A DNA stretch of 64,000 bases from Nageia nagi (Eukaryota > Pinophyta), in contig JBITNC010000002.1 in NCBI GenBank assembly GCA_050084985.1, positions 27,156,001-27,220,000 of the forward strand, in the 5' to 3' direction. The position numbers and the translations under genes were made by a program. The notes under the pieces were generated by a model. That model was not told the origin of the DNA. It did no database searches and was given only the letters and a program-made list of their open reading frames with translations. Below are positions 1 through 12,800 of the stretch, in pieces (position 1 is the first letter of the stretch; each line of letters starts with the position of its first letter).

Positions 1-105
1 ATAAAATTAAAAATGAGTCCTTGCCCAAGTGGCTCGGCAAAGCCCGCTCGGACACAGACTCAACCGAGTAACTTGGATCTATGCCAAGTTTCTCTACTAT
101 GGTTG

Positions 106-1076
106 TGTAACATTCCTTATTTGGAATATTAGGAAACTATCACAAATTATATCAAGACAAATGCAAAGAGACAAATATGAATGCCAAGAAACCAAATCTG
201 AATTTATTATTACTCAAAGGACTCAAATATAATGCTCAAATGCGTCCAAGATGGCTCCTAGGGTTGGACGAATCACTCTTAGACACAATAGATGGCCCAA
301 AGGGCTAGATGTCTGGCTTACTGGCCAGATTTGATGCTCTAATGCACTCCAAAACATTTCCACTGGTTGACGTCACATTGCTAGGGCCTCTAACCCCTGA
401 ATCTAGATGTTGAAGGTCTTCACAAGGTTTGGTAGGAGCTTAATGAGGCTCCACTGAGGGCACGAATGCTTGATGAGGCTTCTGATCCTCCTTAGGGCAC
501 GAAGATCTTGAGGCTCCCTAATGCAGTAGAAAATAATGGCAATGGCCAAGGTCACAAGAAGATGAATAGATAATCAATGATGCCCTTCTCTCCATGCGTC
601 CATCTTTCTTATAGCTAAAGGCCTCATTGACGAACCTAGATCTCACCTAGGAATCATGCAAGGCTAATACAATCTCCTAGATCTACTCAAATACAATGAA
701 ATACTCCTATGCACCCCTAGAAGAGGGATGTCTCACTCTAAGTGGCTCATTGGGTCCATTACAATGTATAATGATTACGTATCCAAGAAGAGGGACGCCA
801 CATAAGGAAACCCCTTTTACTGAAAGATATTTGTGAATTCCCGTGCATGCAACTATAGAATAATGGGCCAGGATACGAACTTTAAAGTGCAATATCTCCT
901 TTGTTTATTGATGTAACCCCATCGTGTAACCTATTAAAATGTTTGACATGAAATGCTCTATCCATTCGAGAAGATGAATCATCATTTCGTGGCTTGTGGT
1001 GCAAGTTATGTAATAAAATATATTTTTATGTAATTTCCCATTTTGGAATATTACATCCCCGAGTTGGAATGTTACA
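106..1076 (-). mobile_element. Solo LTR, family S, copy 1
   Basis: Begins tgtaacattcc and ends ggaatgttaca, flanked by near-identical 5-bp repeats ggttg (101-105) and ggtta (1077-1081). The interior matches the copies at 22814 and 54366 in the same orientation, for example the shared attcccgtgcatgc block near 837-848. No internal retroelement domains lie beside it, so it is a solo LTR. Strand is set by a TATA-like box read on the minus strand near 614. Confidence 0.8.
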
Positions 1077-3619
1077 GGTTATACCTGAGATGTTTACATT
1101 TTTGGTAGGGCCATCGTTGGTATGTTAGGAACCCTAAGCTTGCTATTCTAGAAACGTTTAAGGGATGATTGAGTCTACTTGGTATAGTTAGCTGACATCA
1201 TATGGTGTCCCTTACCATATGGGGGACAACCTGACCGACCATATTTTTCAACAAAAATAAAACAATGATAAAGCTAAAACTGAAGTTAAAAAGGGATTGG
1301 GATGGTTTGACATGCTTCCGACACCTTTATTACTTCAATCCTTCATTTTCACTTTAAAAAAGCTTCTCTAACATAAAAAAAAAAAAGAATCCGAAAACCC
1401 ATCATTGTTATCAGCAAAAGAAAATCTTTATTAAAAAGAACAAAATTATATTGATATACTATATTTGCATGCTATTATGTCATTACTTATTAGAAATTTT
1501 CATTAATATCTGAAAATAAAAATAATAACAAAAAATATCTTTCAAATTTTGTTTCATATTAGTAGTATTATGTCTTCATTCAAAATGTGTATAAAATTTG
1601 GATGTCATGCTTGATCCTAAATGTTATAAATGAATATTTTCATTTTCATGTTCATGTTTTCAGTATATATATATGTGTGTGTGTAAGACAAGAAACATAA
1701 AAACTTGTCCCCTTCCATCTTTAGAACTCCTCTCCACATCCCCATCCTTGATCTTCGATGTTACATATGTCAAAGAAATCTTGATAGAAATAATCATCTT
1801 TTAAGTTTCTTACTGCAAGCATGTACTAAACATCCAACAGAAGTAACCATGGTGTAACCAACAATGGCACTCTTGGTGTGATTTTGAGCGAGAGCTCAAA
1901 TATTGAATTCAACAAATAAAATAATTCTTCAAGAGTTGTTTAGAATAATTTCCAAGCATGATACTTTAAACTCTAGCTTTAGTACTTGTGACCATTCTAG
2001 AGAGATTACAATTAGAGTAATGAGGATATCTTTTTTAATTATATGATCAAAGACTTGTACAAATTTCAATTTGTGAGGTATAAGGCTCCAATAGCAGCAA
2101 TCACTTAACATGTAATGGAATCTCAATGATAATGATTTATTTTGGCATCACCGATGTCATACAATTTGGAAGGTTAGGTTAGGATGTGTTTTAAACACAA
2201 GATATTTCATTGGTTGGTCATCAAGGTTTATCAATTAAAAGTCGGCCTCAACAAATGGGAACCTCAAATAATCACTGTATAATTTGTTGCAAGGAGGAAC
2301 AAATGGGTATGTTTTTTGGGGATACAATAATGCTAGGATTCTTTATTCATAGGTTCAAATAGAATATAACACTCTTATCATCCTTTTCATGGTGTGGAGC
2401 TTCTCATGGTGTGGAGCTCTTGTTGGTGATGCATGGATGATTTTAGCAATTTTCAATAATATTTGGTGTTTCATTTGCATGTCAGTCTTGTTTATCTTGT
2501 GGAAAATGAGGTGGAAAGCTAAGCTTCAAAGGAAGAGTTACCTGTTTCAACAATTTTTAATGTTTTCGGGCAAGATATAGCTTATATAGTCAAAGCACAT
2601 TTTGCTTATATATGAAAAGAGGTTGAGAATCTCCTATTTGATGACAAAGCTTAGGTCCTTTCTTTCTTTGCATTTATTTCCAGAGATTTCCTGTGCTTAT
2701 CGTGTGTTCAGATATTGAACTGCTCTTGTTAATTGAAGTAATATAAAACGCAATTTTTCCTGAAAAATATTGAGGGCAAAGTACAAGAGAAATGGAAACC
2801 ATACAAGAAACCAGAGAAGAGTTCATGGTATGATCAGTCTTCTTTTCATAATCGAACCCTTTGGCTACCAACCAAACCTTATGTTTCTCATTTGGAGTTG
2901 TACACTGGGTCTTCAATGATTTAAGGCTGATTGGTATGCTTTATCATCACCATAGTCTATGCTGGAGCCAAGGAGGGATCCTTGCACTGAGTTCTAGTGC
3001 AAACCAAGGTCTCTGGAATCATGTGCTGGATGTCAAAGTCCGTTGTGACTCTCCGTTTTGCAGTTAGTTGCACATGGAATGAATTGATTCTCATATAAAG
3101 TAGTGATGAATGATGAGATGACTTCTCAATTACAAAGCAAGGTTTCAAGTAGAGGTTATGTGGCAACTCTGTATCTTTTCCAGGGTTTAGTTTACAATAA
3201 TTTCCCTGATCAACAAGGGCTTTGTATAACTGTAAGATCCAATAATAGTTATAGCATGGATCAGAAATTCTACAAAAAGCAAAGAAAATAAATGGGAAGC
3301 CTAAAGTATACACGACCTTTACAGGATAAAGGGGCTGATGCTTTAATTACTGGGATAAAGGTTCAAGGCACCCTTTGTCCACAAGCTGTCAAAAGAGCAA
3401 CCCGTTGAATTGTTAAAACTAAAACATGTTTTTGCAGGGTTGCTGCATCCTGGAAAGATGTGAACATTGGAAGATAATGTTTTTCATGAGTTAGCAGCTT
3501 GCCTTTGGCATTGCCATGCTGCATGATCCATCTGCCTTCGTATCCTTGTGGTTTAGTTCAACCTATATCCATCACCCTAGATGGTGTGAATAATTCCTTA
3601 TTTCAAAGAATGCATTTGA
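1077..3619. other. Upstream flank without a clear gene
   Basis: AT-rich DNA between solo LTRs with a short GT repeat at 1673-1684. Apart from the Copia scrap at 2674-2916, the short ORFs here show no recognised domain. I saw no upstream transporter exon, but a short exon could be missed by eye. Confidence 0.4.
2674..2916 (-). pseudogene. Ty1/Copia reverse transcriptase fragment
   Basis: The minus strand reads KHKVWLVAKGFDYEKKTDH, then residues resembling the start of the Copia RT domain (family pattern K-x-K-A-R-L-V-A-K-G-F). Only about 80 codons are recognisable and no flanking integrase or LTR is seen. The call rests mainly on the LVAKGF box. Confidence 0.45.
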
Positions 3620-3624
3620 AATTG

Positions 3625-5053
3625 TGTAATGTTCCCATTTATGTGGTGTTTTCCCCATTTCACCTCTGCTAAATGGGAACATTAATTTAGGCGTGATTTT
3701 GTCTATTTTAGTAGATTTTGGCCAAATATTGTAAGTTCCACTTAGAAACTTAGTTAAATGCTCTAATTATAGAAGAATGGCCCTTTTTATTTATTTATTG
3801 CATTTCGTTAAGTTCCTAAAATGCCAATAATGATGTATTTGTGATACAAAGCAATTATATTTGTAAATGCAATATTAGTTTCTCTAAAAGAGGTGTTGCA
3901 TATTTTTGGCCTTGATAGTTGTAATATTGGCATTAGATATATCTCTAGTCATTAGTGCTCCCCTCGTCAAGGTAGAAAATTTCCCTAGGTGATTGCACCG
4001 ACTACGAAGCATCATTAAAAGATCCAAGGTTAGATGTGGCACTACAAAGGAGGAATCCCACACCTCAAGGCATTGGAGGACTCCCATGCATGGACGTTGG
4101 GCATTTAGGGCTTATTTTACTCCCACATTAGAAGATTGAGCATCCTAAGATGCCACGTCACCCCTATTGGGTATTTGGATCCATAGCACTGATCCTAAGG
4201 CACTCTGGCATCACCCCTTTTTGGACGTTGGCATTCTTGGCCCTTGGATGTGATCTCACTTATGTCGAGGCTCCCTGTCTTGAACAATGTAAACATGAGC
4301 ACACAGATCACATCTCTCGACCATTGGATCATCTAAATGCAAGATTAGAAGAGAGACTACATTGCCTATGAAAGGAGGACTCTTGGTCATTATGATATAT
4401 GCTGACTATTGATTAAAAGCTCGTTTTTGGATTGAGTGTTAGAGCTCTATCTTTGCCACTTGTAGGGCAACTTGCATTTGAGGTCTTGAGGTGATAGGAA
4501 GCTAATCTCGAGCTTATTCTAGCCAACTTGAGAGAAACGCTGCTAGTTCCATCACAGAAGTTGTTGAGGAAGTCCTGCACTTCACCTTGCCATTGCTGAG
4601 GTTGGTGAGACCTTGGCGCCATCCAAAATAACCTTATTGGAGGAAGTCCTAGTACAAGCTCCTTAGGTAGACAAAAATATATTGTAATTTTGCTATCCTC
4701 TATTATATCAATACAATTACATTTTGCCATCTCGATTTGCTATTTGTCTCACTTTGCTTGGATGTTGGATTTGGAGTGCCATTTTTGTAGTGTAAAATTT
4801 GTATTGCTTTCTTGTTCATGCGTTGGGTTTTTGGAGACATTATTGCATGTTCGAATTCGTGTTTGGCATTTCTAGCTAGATGTTGGGTTTCTGTGAGCAT
4901 TTTTGGATTGTAATTGCTAAATCTACCATAAATAGCTAGACGTTGGAATATTGGGTGTATATTGAGCTTGTTTGATTAGTTTCGGAGCTTCAAGGAAAAT
5001 GTCCCTGTTCTAGGGCATGTTTGAGCATGATGCACCGATTTGGGATCATCACA
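3625..5053 (+). mobile_element. Solo LTR, family S, copy 2
   Basis: Begins tgtaatgttccc and ends gggatcatcaca, with a perfect 5-bp target duplication aattg at 3620-3624 and 5054-5058. It is the inverted counterpart of the copy at 54366-55861; 4660-4695 and 54645-54680 are reverse complements. A TATA-like cctatgaaagg lies at about 4364. The small ORFs inside (such as 4413-4730) are incidental. Confidence 0.88.
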
Positions 5054-5489
5054 AATTGAGATGGGATTTCTTTCTATTTGCTTCTCTCTTTGTACTTCAC
5101 TATGAAAAATACCAGCAATCAATTTGACAGTCCTAGGATTTTATGCAACTTAGGAGAAGAAATTGTAACATCCCCTTTTTAACAAAAATAAGTAAATTTG
5201 GGATCCTAGGTGTTTTCTTTGTAAATATTTTATTTTTGCATTATTAACTACTTGGGATAGAAAATTAATGGTCCATTGGACCCACATTGTGAGGCCCAAA
5301 GAGGGGCGTTTTCCACCCAAGCTTAGGATGAGTTATTTATTAGTACACTTGGAGATCCTAAATATTGATTGTGGGAATCCCAAGTCTTGTATAGCACCTA
5401 GGATGGCACATAAGCATGGATAATCACCTATAGCCCCAACGCTGGACTTGGGAGCACTTGTACACTTGCTCCAGCCTTGGGGAGACTCC

Positions 5490-5720
5490 TAGACCCCACA
5501 TTGGCCATGATGACACCTAGGCACCGACGCATGACTCCTAGACACCACAATGGCATGCATGACTCCTAGAAACCCACATTGGAATGTATGGCCTCTAGAC
5601 ACCCACGTTGGACGTGTGTGACCCCTAGATACCCACGTTGGGCCTAATGATCCCTAGGCACCCACGTTGGGCTTACATGATCCCCAGGCACCCACGTTGG
5701 GCATTTTGGAGCCTCTAGGA
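5490..5720 (+). repeat. ~30-bp tandem repeats inside solo LTR copy 3
   Basis: The core cccacgttgg recurs at 5602, 5632, 5661 and 5691, with degenerate units (cccacattgg and similar) at about 5493, 5543 and 5572. The rough unit is ctaggcacccacgttgggc plus about 10 bases. A more degenerate version sits at about 9340-9510 in copy 4. It lies roughly 100-300 bp upstream of the LTR TATA box, the position expected for enhancer repeats. Confidence 0.8.
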
Positions 5721-5784
5721 GGCTAACATTGGATTTGAGAGATTGGGTGATGACTTCTAGGTGAGATTCAGATCTAGGGAATGT

Positions 5785-5792
5785 TATAAAAA
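5785..5792 (+). promoter_or_regulatory. TATA box of solo LTR copy 3
   Basis: tataaaaa, followed by ttggagcatcattgtag. The same block in copy 4 is tataaaaag (9592-9600) followed by ttggagcctcattattgg. Conservation between copies supports a core promoter at the U3/R border. Confidence 0.6.
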
Positions 5793-6690
5793 CATTGGAG
5801 CATCATTGTAGATATATGATTACATTGAAACCCTTTCTTCTCTTTAAGTTATAAAAGACTTGGCGATGTCAAGCACCCTTGGGCGTGTAGAGCAGGGAGA
5901 TTCCAGGAGGCTTGGAACACCTTTTGACTAGCTATTGAGGTGAATGTTCGTGCTGTGAGGTTGCCCTACTCTGAGGCGTCCATAGCGGTCGCACCTTTGA
6001 ATCCATCCGGTGGCATTCCGAATTGCACTTGTTTTCTTTGCCGGGAGCTAGCTTGTGAGGAAGCCCTTCAGTGAGGCATTCACAGATCTGGTAGAGTGTG
6101 GTTGTTCTACAACATATCTATATCATTGATCATATTCTGCACAATTGTGTGCCCTAGTTGGCTCCTTGGGGCCACCATTGAACCCTTGAGGGCTTGGTAT
6201 TGTATTGTTCCCATCATTTCTTCATTAATTGAGCCGTGGCGCACTTGATCTCCATTTCTCGTCTCATTGTGATGTGTGTTTGATGGTATCTTGCTTCTCT
6301 TGGTGTGACGTCATGTTCTGGAATTGTTTATGGTGTATTTTGCATGATTTGTGGATGCCCTAGTGCCACATTGAGCTATTGAGGTGTTTTCTGGCCCAAG
6401 ATGTGCAACGTTGGGGTTTCTAGCATATTTTTGTACATGTCTGATGCCCTAGATCATTTCGTGGCATGCCTAGAAGCATAATTTGATGTTTATTGGTTAT
6501 TAATTGGCTAATATTTGCGTGGAGAATTATTTGGGATTCTACAGAAATAAGGCTACTTATTTCATATTTATCCATCTATAATAATCACTATCATTTTGCT
6601 ATTCAAATTCATGATAGTTGAGTACCTTTTCATTTTTATTTTGAAGTCTCAAGTGTATGTTGAATTATTTACATTTCTAATTTTTTTTAG

Positions 6691-6803
6691 CTTTTGTGTT
6701 CAGTGCAGGGGCAAACTCTTTGAATGAGATGATTTTGGGAAGATTCCTTGTGGGATTAGGCATTGGAGCAAGCACTGTCTTGGTGCCTATTTATATCTCA
6801 GAG
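6691..6803 (+). CDS. Transporter exon 1 of window (helix 3-4 region)
   Basis: Preceded by a T-run and AG at 6681-6690. It starts with two bases of a split codon (incoming phase 1) and ends in phase 0 at gag|gtaatg. It encodes [19 protein letters not shown] followed by [16 protein letters not shown], the first half of the sugar-porter signature. It lies 148 bp downstream of the solo LTR that ends at 6543. Confidence 0.92.
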
Positions 6804-9800
6804 GTAATGGAATTATGCTTTTGGGGTTGGTACGTTGGAATTAATTTTTTTGTGTTCTGTCTCTGATTGCATTGATATTGATGATCTTTTCTTCCGTGTC
6901 TTCTTCTTCTCCATCATTATCGCTTGCATTCCCTACATCATTTCAACCACTGATTCAAGAGTGGACCTTATGGTCTTGAACCTTTGCTAAAAACTCTATA
7001 GCCAACATCTCCTCCTTCTGATCTCAATTCTTACCTGCAATACCTTAGGCATCTTTGGTTGTCCTGCGTGTTGGTCAAAAGGAATCAATCTATCCTTCCT
7101 TTTTTTCCTTATTTCACTCATGGAAGTTCCTCTCCAGCTAGGAAGACCTACTCAACTACGAACTTGATCCGGTTCTATCAACACTAAAACAGCAACTCAC
7201 ACCCTTAGTGACATTTACATTTTGCTTGGAATGAGATGATTCATATCAGGTCAGTGTCAGTAAGAAATGTTAAGCAGTTTCACATTTCTCCAATTCCAAG
7301 GTTGTCAATTCTTCTCATAAGAGTTTGATATGCATTTATAAGCATGGGGTATAACAGAGCTGCCCGTACGTTTAATAGGAACTATGCTTTGATTTCCCTT
7401 AGCTTACTCTTTTCTATAAATAAAATTCTTTATGAATTGTATGGTAGATATGAAAGAAGAATATATTCAAGTCTGCTCTTAGTGCCCAGGTGAGATCCAA
7501 AAATTTAGGATATTCTGTGGGGGGTTCTATTTTCACTTCATGTGTATTCATAGTGATAGAAGTAGCGGACAATCTGCCTTATCGCTAACAACAGCAGCAG
7601 AATTCCTGTTTCATTTTTGTCTGAGTCACAACAACGGCAGACTTCAACTGTTTCATAATTTTTAAGTCACAACAACAGCAGACATCAACACAAGGAGAAT
7701 TCCTCTCTCAGTTTTGTCCAAAACAGCAGACATTATCAACTACAGGAGCACATTTCTGACAAAGATCCTGTGTCTACACAGTTCCTGCACCCTCACAGGT
7801 CTGGCTCCGGAACTACACCAACTCCAAATCAAGAACTGTGGCATTGTTTTTCCAGCTTCTGCATGGTGTCTGCACTCACACCCTGACTCATGCTTCATTT
7901 GTGCCTGCAACTGCTTCTGTCATGACCACACTCTGTTCCTAGGGGACTAGAACCCTCACACACGCAAGTGGAAGACACTAGAACAGTATTACAGCAGAAT
8001 ATGCAGCTGAGTAACTGAATTTGGAAATATGGGGTAAACTTTAAGGAATGTTTATCACTGTTTCAACAGAAAGTACAGGAGAAATATAATTTTATTGTGG
8101 ATCTGAGAGACAGAATTAACAATTTTGAACAATCTCAAGCTTCCTCCACTGTCGAAATTCCACACCAACACTTACAACAACTAAATGAGGTGGTTTTTGA
8201 AGTCCAAAACAAATAATCCGAGATCCCTGCCCAACAGGAACATTTAAAAACAGGAATCTGCTGACCAACAGCAGTCCATTAAAAAACAGGCGGAAGAACA
8301 AAACTCGTGGGTACAGGTGGTGAAAGGAAGAAGGCCTATCCTATAGTCAAAATGGCAATGCAGTCGATATTTGAAGAAGTGAGGATACATTACATCAAGG
8401 AATTCAATCTTTGAGTTTGTAGTCTTCCAAAAACCATAGATCCTTTACAGGATGGTCATGTTTTTCTACACGAAACCTTGGAAACATTTCTATGGAAAAG
8501 GCTTGGACCACTCTAGACAACACTCTTGTAATATGTTTCGGATCAGTAGGGGAATGTTTGCAAGTGTTGAGAGTGAAAACAAATCTCTTAAGAAGGCCAT
8601 CTCCTTTGATGCTTCCTCTCCTTCCACCCATTCCCTTTGTCATTTGTATTGTCACCTCTTAAGGACCAAGAAACAACAATTCTTGGCCAAAGGAAGGTGA
8701 GATATCATCTCCTTGCTCCACCAAAACCCCAAATCTTTTTGGCACACCTTCCTACCAAAAAAACACAACTTTAGTTGTATCTCTCTCCAGGATTGGAGCA
8801 CCTATGCTTCTTGACTGTACAATGACCTCAACCAACGCCCACCCACTATTATTTATTGACCAACCTTTGTAGCTTTCTTCATTGCCCCCATGGTCCTAAT
8901 AGCAATTCAAAAACTTAGCTTCTGTAAGGCCTTAGACATTGATAACATCCAAACAAAATACCTTAAACATGCTAGTTTTACACTCCCCCCTTCCTTTTTA
9001 TCCTTTTCAACAAAGTCTTGGCCTTTAATGTGTCCAAGCACACAATTGACCAGATCCATATCACCTATCGAGACGAGGTTATTGAGTGTGACATCCCCTT
9101 TGCATAGTTGTAATTAATTGTGGGACCCAACAGGTTCCTCTTGTAATATATTTTATTATTGCATTGTACTTTCATGTTTGTAACTTGGGATAGAAGCCTT
9201 AATGGTTCAATGGAGCCCACTTTGAGCCCCAAGTGGGACATCTGCCTTCCAAGCTTAGATTAGGTGTTATTATTGCACTTCTATTATTACACTTAGGTGG
9301 CTGGACAAGCACCTATATGCATGCGCTAGCCTTGGGGAGGCTCCCATACCCCCGCATTGGCCTAGCATGACACCTAGACCCCACACATGACCCCCTTGAC
9401 CCACGTGGGCATGCGTAGGACTCCTAGACCCCCATGTTGGCACTTAATGCACTCCAGGCCCCCATTTGGCATGCCTAACCCCTAGGCACCCACGTTGGGC
9501 ATTCTGGGTCCCTAGGAGGCTAATGTTGGGATTAAGGAGACATGTGATGACTCCTAGGTGAGATTCAGACAGGTTTGAGTGTATAAAAAGAGATTGGAGC
9601 CTCATTATTGGATATACCTGATTATTATTATACTTCATATCGTCCAAAGGACAACAAGACTTAGCGGCGCTAAGCAATACCCTAGGTGTAGCATCTAGGG
9701 TGGCTTTCAGATTGAGGGATCTTGATCGTCTACAGCATTGGTGCAGCACCCTTGCCCATTCGGTTGTATTCCGAGGTATAGCTTCTACCTTCAGTGGTGT

Positions 9801-12800
9801 CCAGGATCAAAGGAGGGCTCCTTCAGTGGAGAGGATTCGAGTTCTGAGGGAGCAATACTGCCCCATGGTTCGAGTATCAGTCCAACAGTGAGAGATACAG
9901 ATTGTGCCCTAGTTGGCTCCTTGGAGGTCAACGTCAAGCTCTGGGAGCTTGGTATTGTATTAATATTCATTGTTGATCATATATACAGCCATCGGCACTT
10001 GGATCTCATATTAGTATTGTGCATGCTTGTTTACTATTGCATATATATGTTTGTATGGACCAAAAGTTGGCATTGTGAGCTTGCGTGTATTGATATTTGC
10101 CTATCTTGGCCAGACGTTGGCATATTTGCATTGTATTAGCTTATAGTGGATGCCCTAACCCCAACGTTGACATATTTAGGGTTTGTATGCTTGTAATTGA
10201 TGCCCTAGGCCTGACATCAAGGTTTAAGGGTTTGAATTTGTTGATTATTGCTTGAGGTTGTGTTTGGATCCTTACATTGAGACTACCACCTCCTACACTT
10301 ACTTGAGAGTACTCTTCTCTAGTCCTAGATTCTCAATGAGAGTGACAACCCCACCTAGAGTACGTAGAGGATACGTGATGGCCTTCTCCCTGAACCGGCA
10401 GTGCGTGTAACTCCACTTACAAGACATATTGTCCAAGCGACAGTTATTTCATACACTAGTCACTCCCATGGTTTTGTATGGTGTTGAGGTTTGAGGCCCT
10501 AGCTTGAGGGCAACAAATTGGGCTATGATGTAGAGGATCTTGGTCAACATATTATCATGCTCCATTCGGGGCAAGAGGATTGTCCACCACCACATCATTC
10601 TTAAAAAGTTCAATTGGCAACCTTGTCAAGTGTGGGCCCTTGCAATGCAAGTTCTTTTCTTTTGATGCCTTCATGGCTTTTCTGATTTAGTTATTGAGAT
10701 CGACAAAATCCTTTCTAGGGCCTTGGACTCAACGATAGAGTTAGCAACATATGGTTTTCGTTGGTGTTGGCTCACTGAGTTCTTTGATGCGTTACAATAA
10801 TTAGGCTTTTTACATGATTGAGTACCAATCACCATGTAGGGTTTGTCTACATCCCTCGATGATTTGTTGACATCGATTTGTGATGCAATTTATAGAGCAT
10901 ATATCTAGAGTACTTAGGTCACTCCTCGACAATGGTTCATACCCATGTTGCTCCACTATTCCCAACACTTCATTTAGATCAATGGAGGGTTGATCCTCTC
11001 CCCCATGTATATCAGCCTACACCTACCTTGGGCTTGAGGATGTTTCTCAGTCAATTCCGGGTTTGCTCACACTAGTTGCAAATTGAGACAGATCACCACC
11101 TACCTTGCGAGCTTAGAATCTATTGCCTATACTTAATAGACATTGAATTTGAGGATCATTTCATCCTTCGATGTTTAGTATACTATGAGATTTGTGGATG
11201 GTACCATTGTTTGTTTTGAGAGTTTGAGGGATTGCTTTCCTCCATTTTTCAGTATATAGACCAAATATGTGTAGCACTCTATATGCAAGAGGCTTTCCTT
11301 CTACAAAAATGTCTCTTATCCCATACCCAACACCCGAGTAATGACTGTTGCATTATATCCTTCTTCAAGCCTTCCTTGGAGGAGGGGTTTCATAAGAGGG
11401 TAAGACTCGACCCTCTACCTCTTATTCAATTCATCAAGAGACACCTACATGACACCCATATTCCTCTGAAGTTTCAATAGGTTACATCGTTCTTCAAAGT
11501 TGTTATGGACTTAGGTTTTGGAGATCAAGGAGATTCCATCATGATAACATCACTGAGAGTGTCCTTGTGTTGTCCCTAGCATGTCCCCAAGAAGACTCTT
11601 GTTATCCAATCTCAACAATATAGTGTTCCTTTTTGTATTCTCTTCTTACTACTAGGGTTTTGACCCCTTTTTGGGGACCATCTTGGTCTCCAAATTGCTA
11701 CTACATCTCTCTTGTATATTCTAGTCCTATTGATCGCTTTTGGACATTAATATATTTTTTTTCTTTCTTTCCAACAAGATCTATTTGGATGTGTATCTCA
11801 CATGACTTCAAGTGGAGGAGCTTCGAATACCTATACCTTGGTTATAGCTGCCAGGAAGGAGAACCAATGGGCTGTCATATGCAATTGCAGAGTTGTCATT
11901 CGTGACACCTTGGTCACCTCTTGGACCTTCTAAATGATGTTGCCCTTGAGTTTCAATCAAGGCCAATGACTTCATTACCTATTAGAATTGTAATGGTTCT
12001 CTATGGTCTTCCCTTAGAATCTTCCATATGTCATAGTTTCATGAGATATTATTTTTCTCATCAAGATCCATGAAAGCCTCAAACAGGCTCTCCCTCTAAT
12101 AACTTGTTATTTTTTGTTTTCAGCCTACCTATGTGAGACCCATAGATTAGGTGGTGTTCAAGGATATGGTGAAGTTGCTTACCTCATTCAAGACAACCTT
12201 TGGCCCAATCTATCTTTACTAGCTTCAAATGTGCATTCCAAGTGTATGTGGCTATTGTTCAATTTCAATTTCTTCTTTATTCAGTGTGCATATCGATGGT
12301 GAACCATTTCTAACTTTTGCCTAGAGATCACATGGGCAATATATTCTATAGATGGGAGCGTCACACAATCTTCACATACTCAATGGGATTCCTTGCTTCC
12401 TTGACTCTAGCAGATTCAATTGCTTTCCTCATAGTGGGGGCGCAATTGTTGTCGATTATGTTCTTTTCAATAGGGATCTCATCTTGCACATTTGAGACTT
12501 TCTTGTCTCCCATAAACTACCCCTTGTCAACCATGTTGCTTCGTCTCTCACTCTTCATTCCACACCTCTCCCGCATCCTCTCTTTTCTTTGACACTCCTA
12601 TTCATTCTACCATGACCTACTTCGATGGTCTACGCACCATTGACTACTCTACCAAGCTTTCTCACCTCATGTTCGAATTCCACTATCTCCATCTCCTTAC
12701 TACCACTTCTATTTACAACCTCCTATCTCATGCCTTTGACTCGTTACCTCACAAAGTTCATCATTTTAGTTCCTTCCATCCCCACAATTCTTACCCTTTT

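Larger units (their letters stand above)
5164..6543 (+). mobile_element. Solo LTR, family S, copy 3
   Basis: Begins tgtaacatcccc and ends gggattctaca, with a perfect 5-bp duplication gaaat at 5159-5163 and 6544-6548. A TATA box (tataaaaa) is at 5785-5792. It carries a run of ~30-bp repeats at about 5490-5720. It ends 148 bp upstream of the first visible transporter exon, inside the intron before that exon. Confidence 0.92.

Noticed and set aside
2957-3313. 118-codon minus-strand ORF
   Set aside because: No recognisable domain; it lies beside the Copia scrap, but I could not align it to a Copia protein.
4413-4730. 105-codon minus-strand ORF
   Set aside because: It lies wholly inside solo LTR copy 2, is not conserved in the inverted copy, and has no domain.
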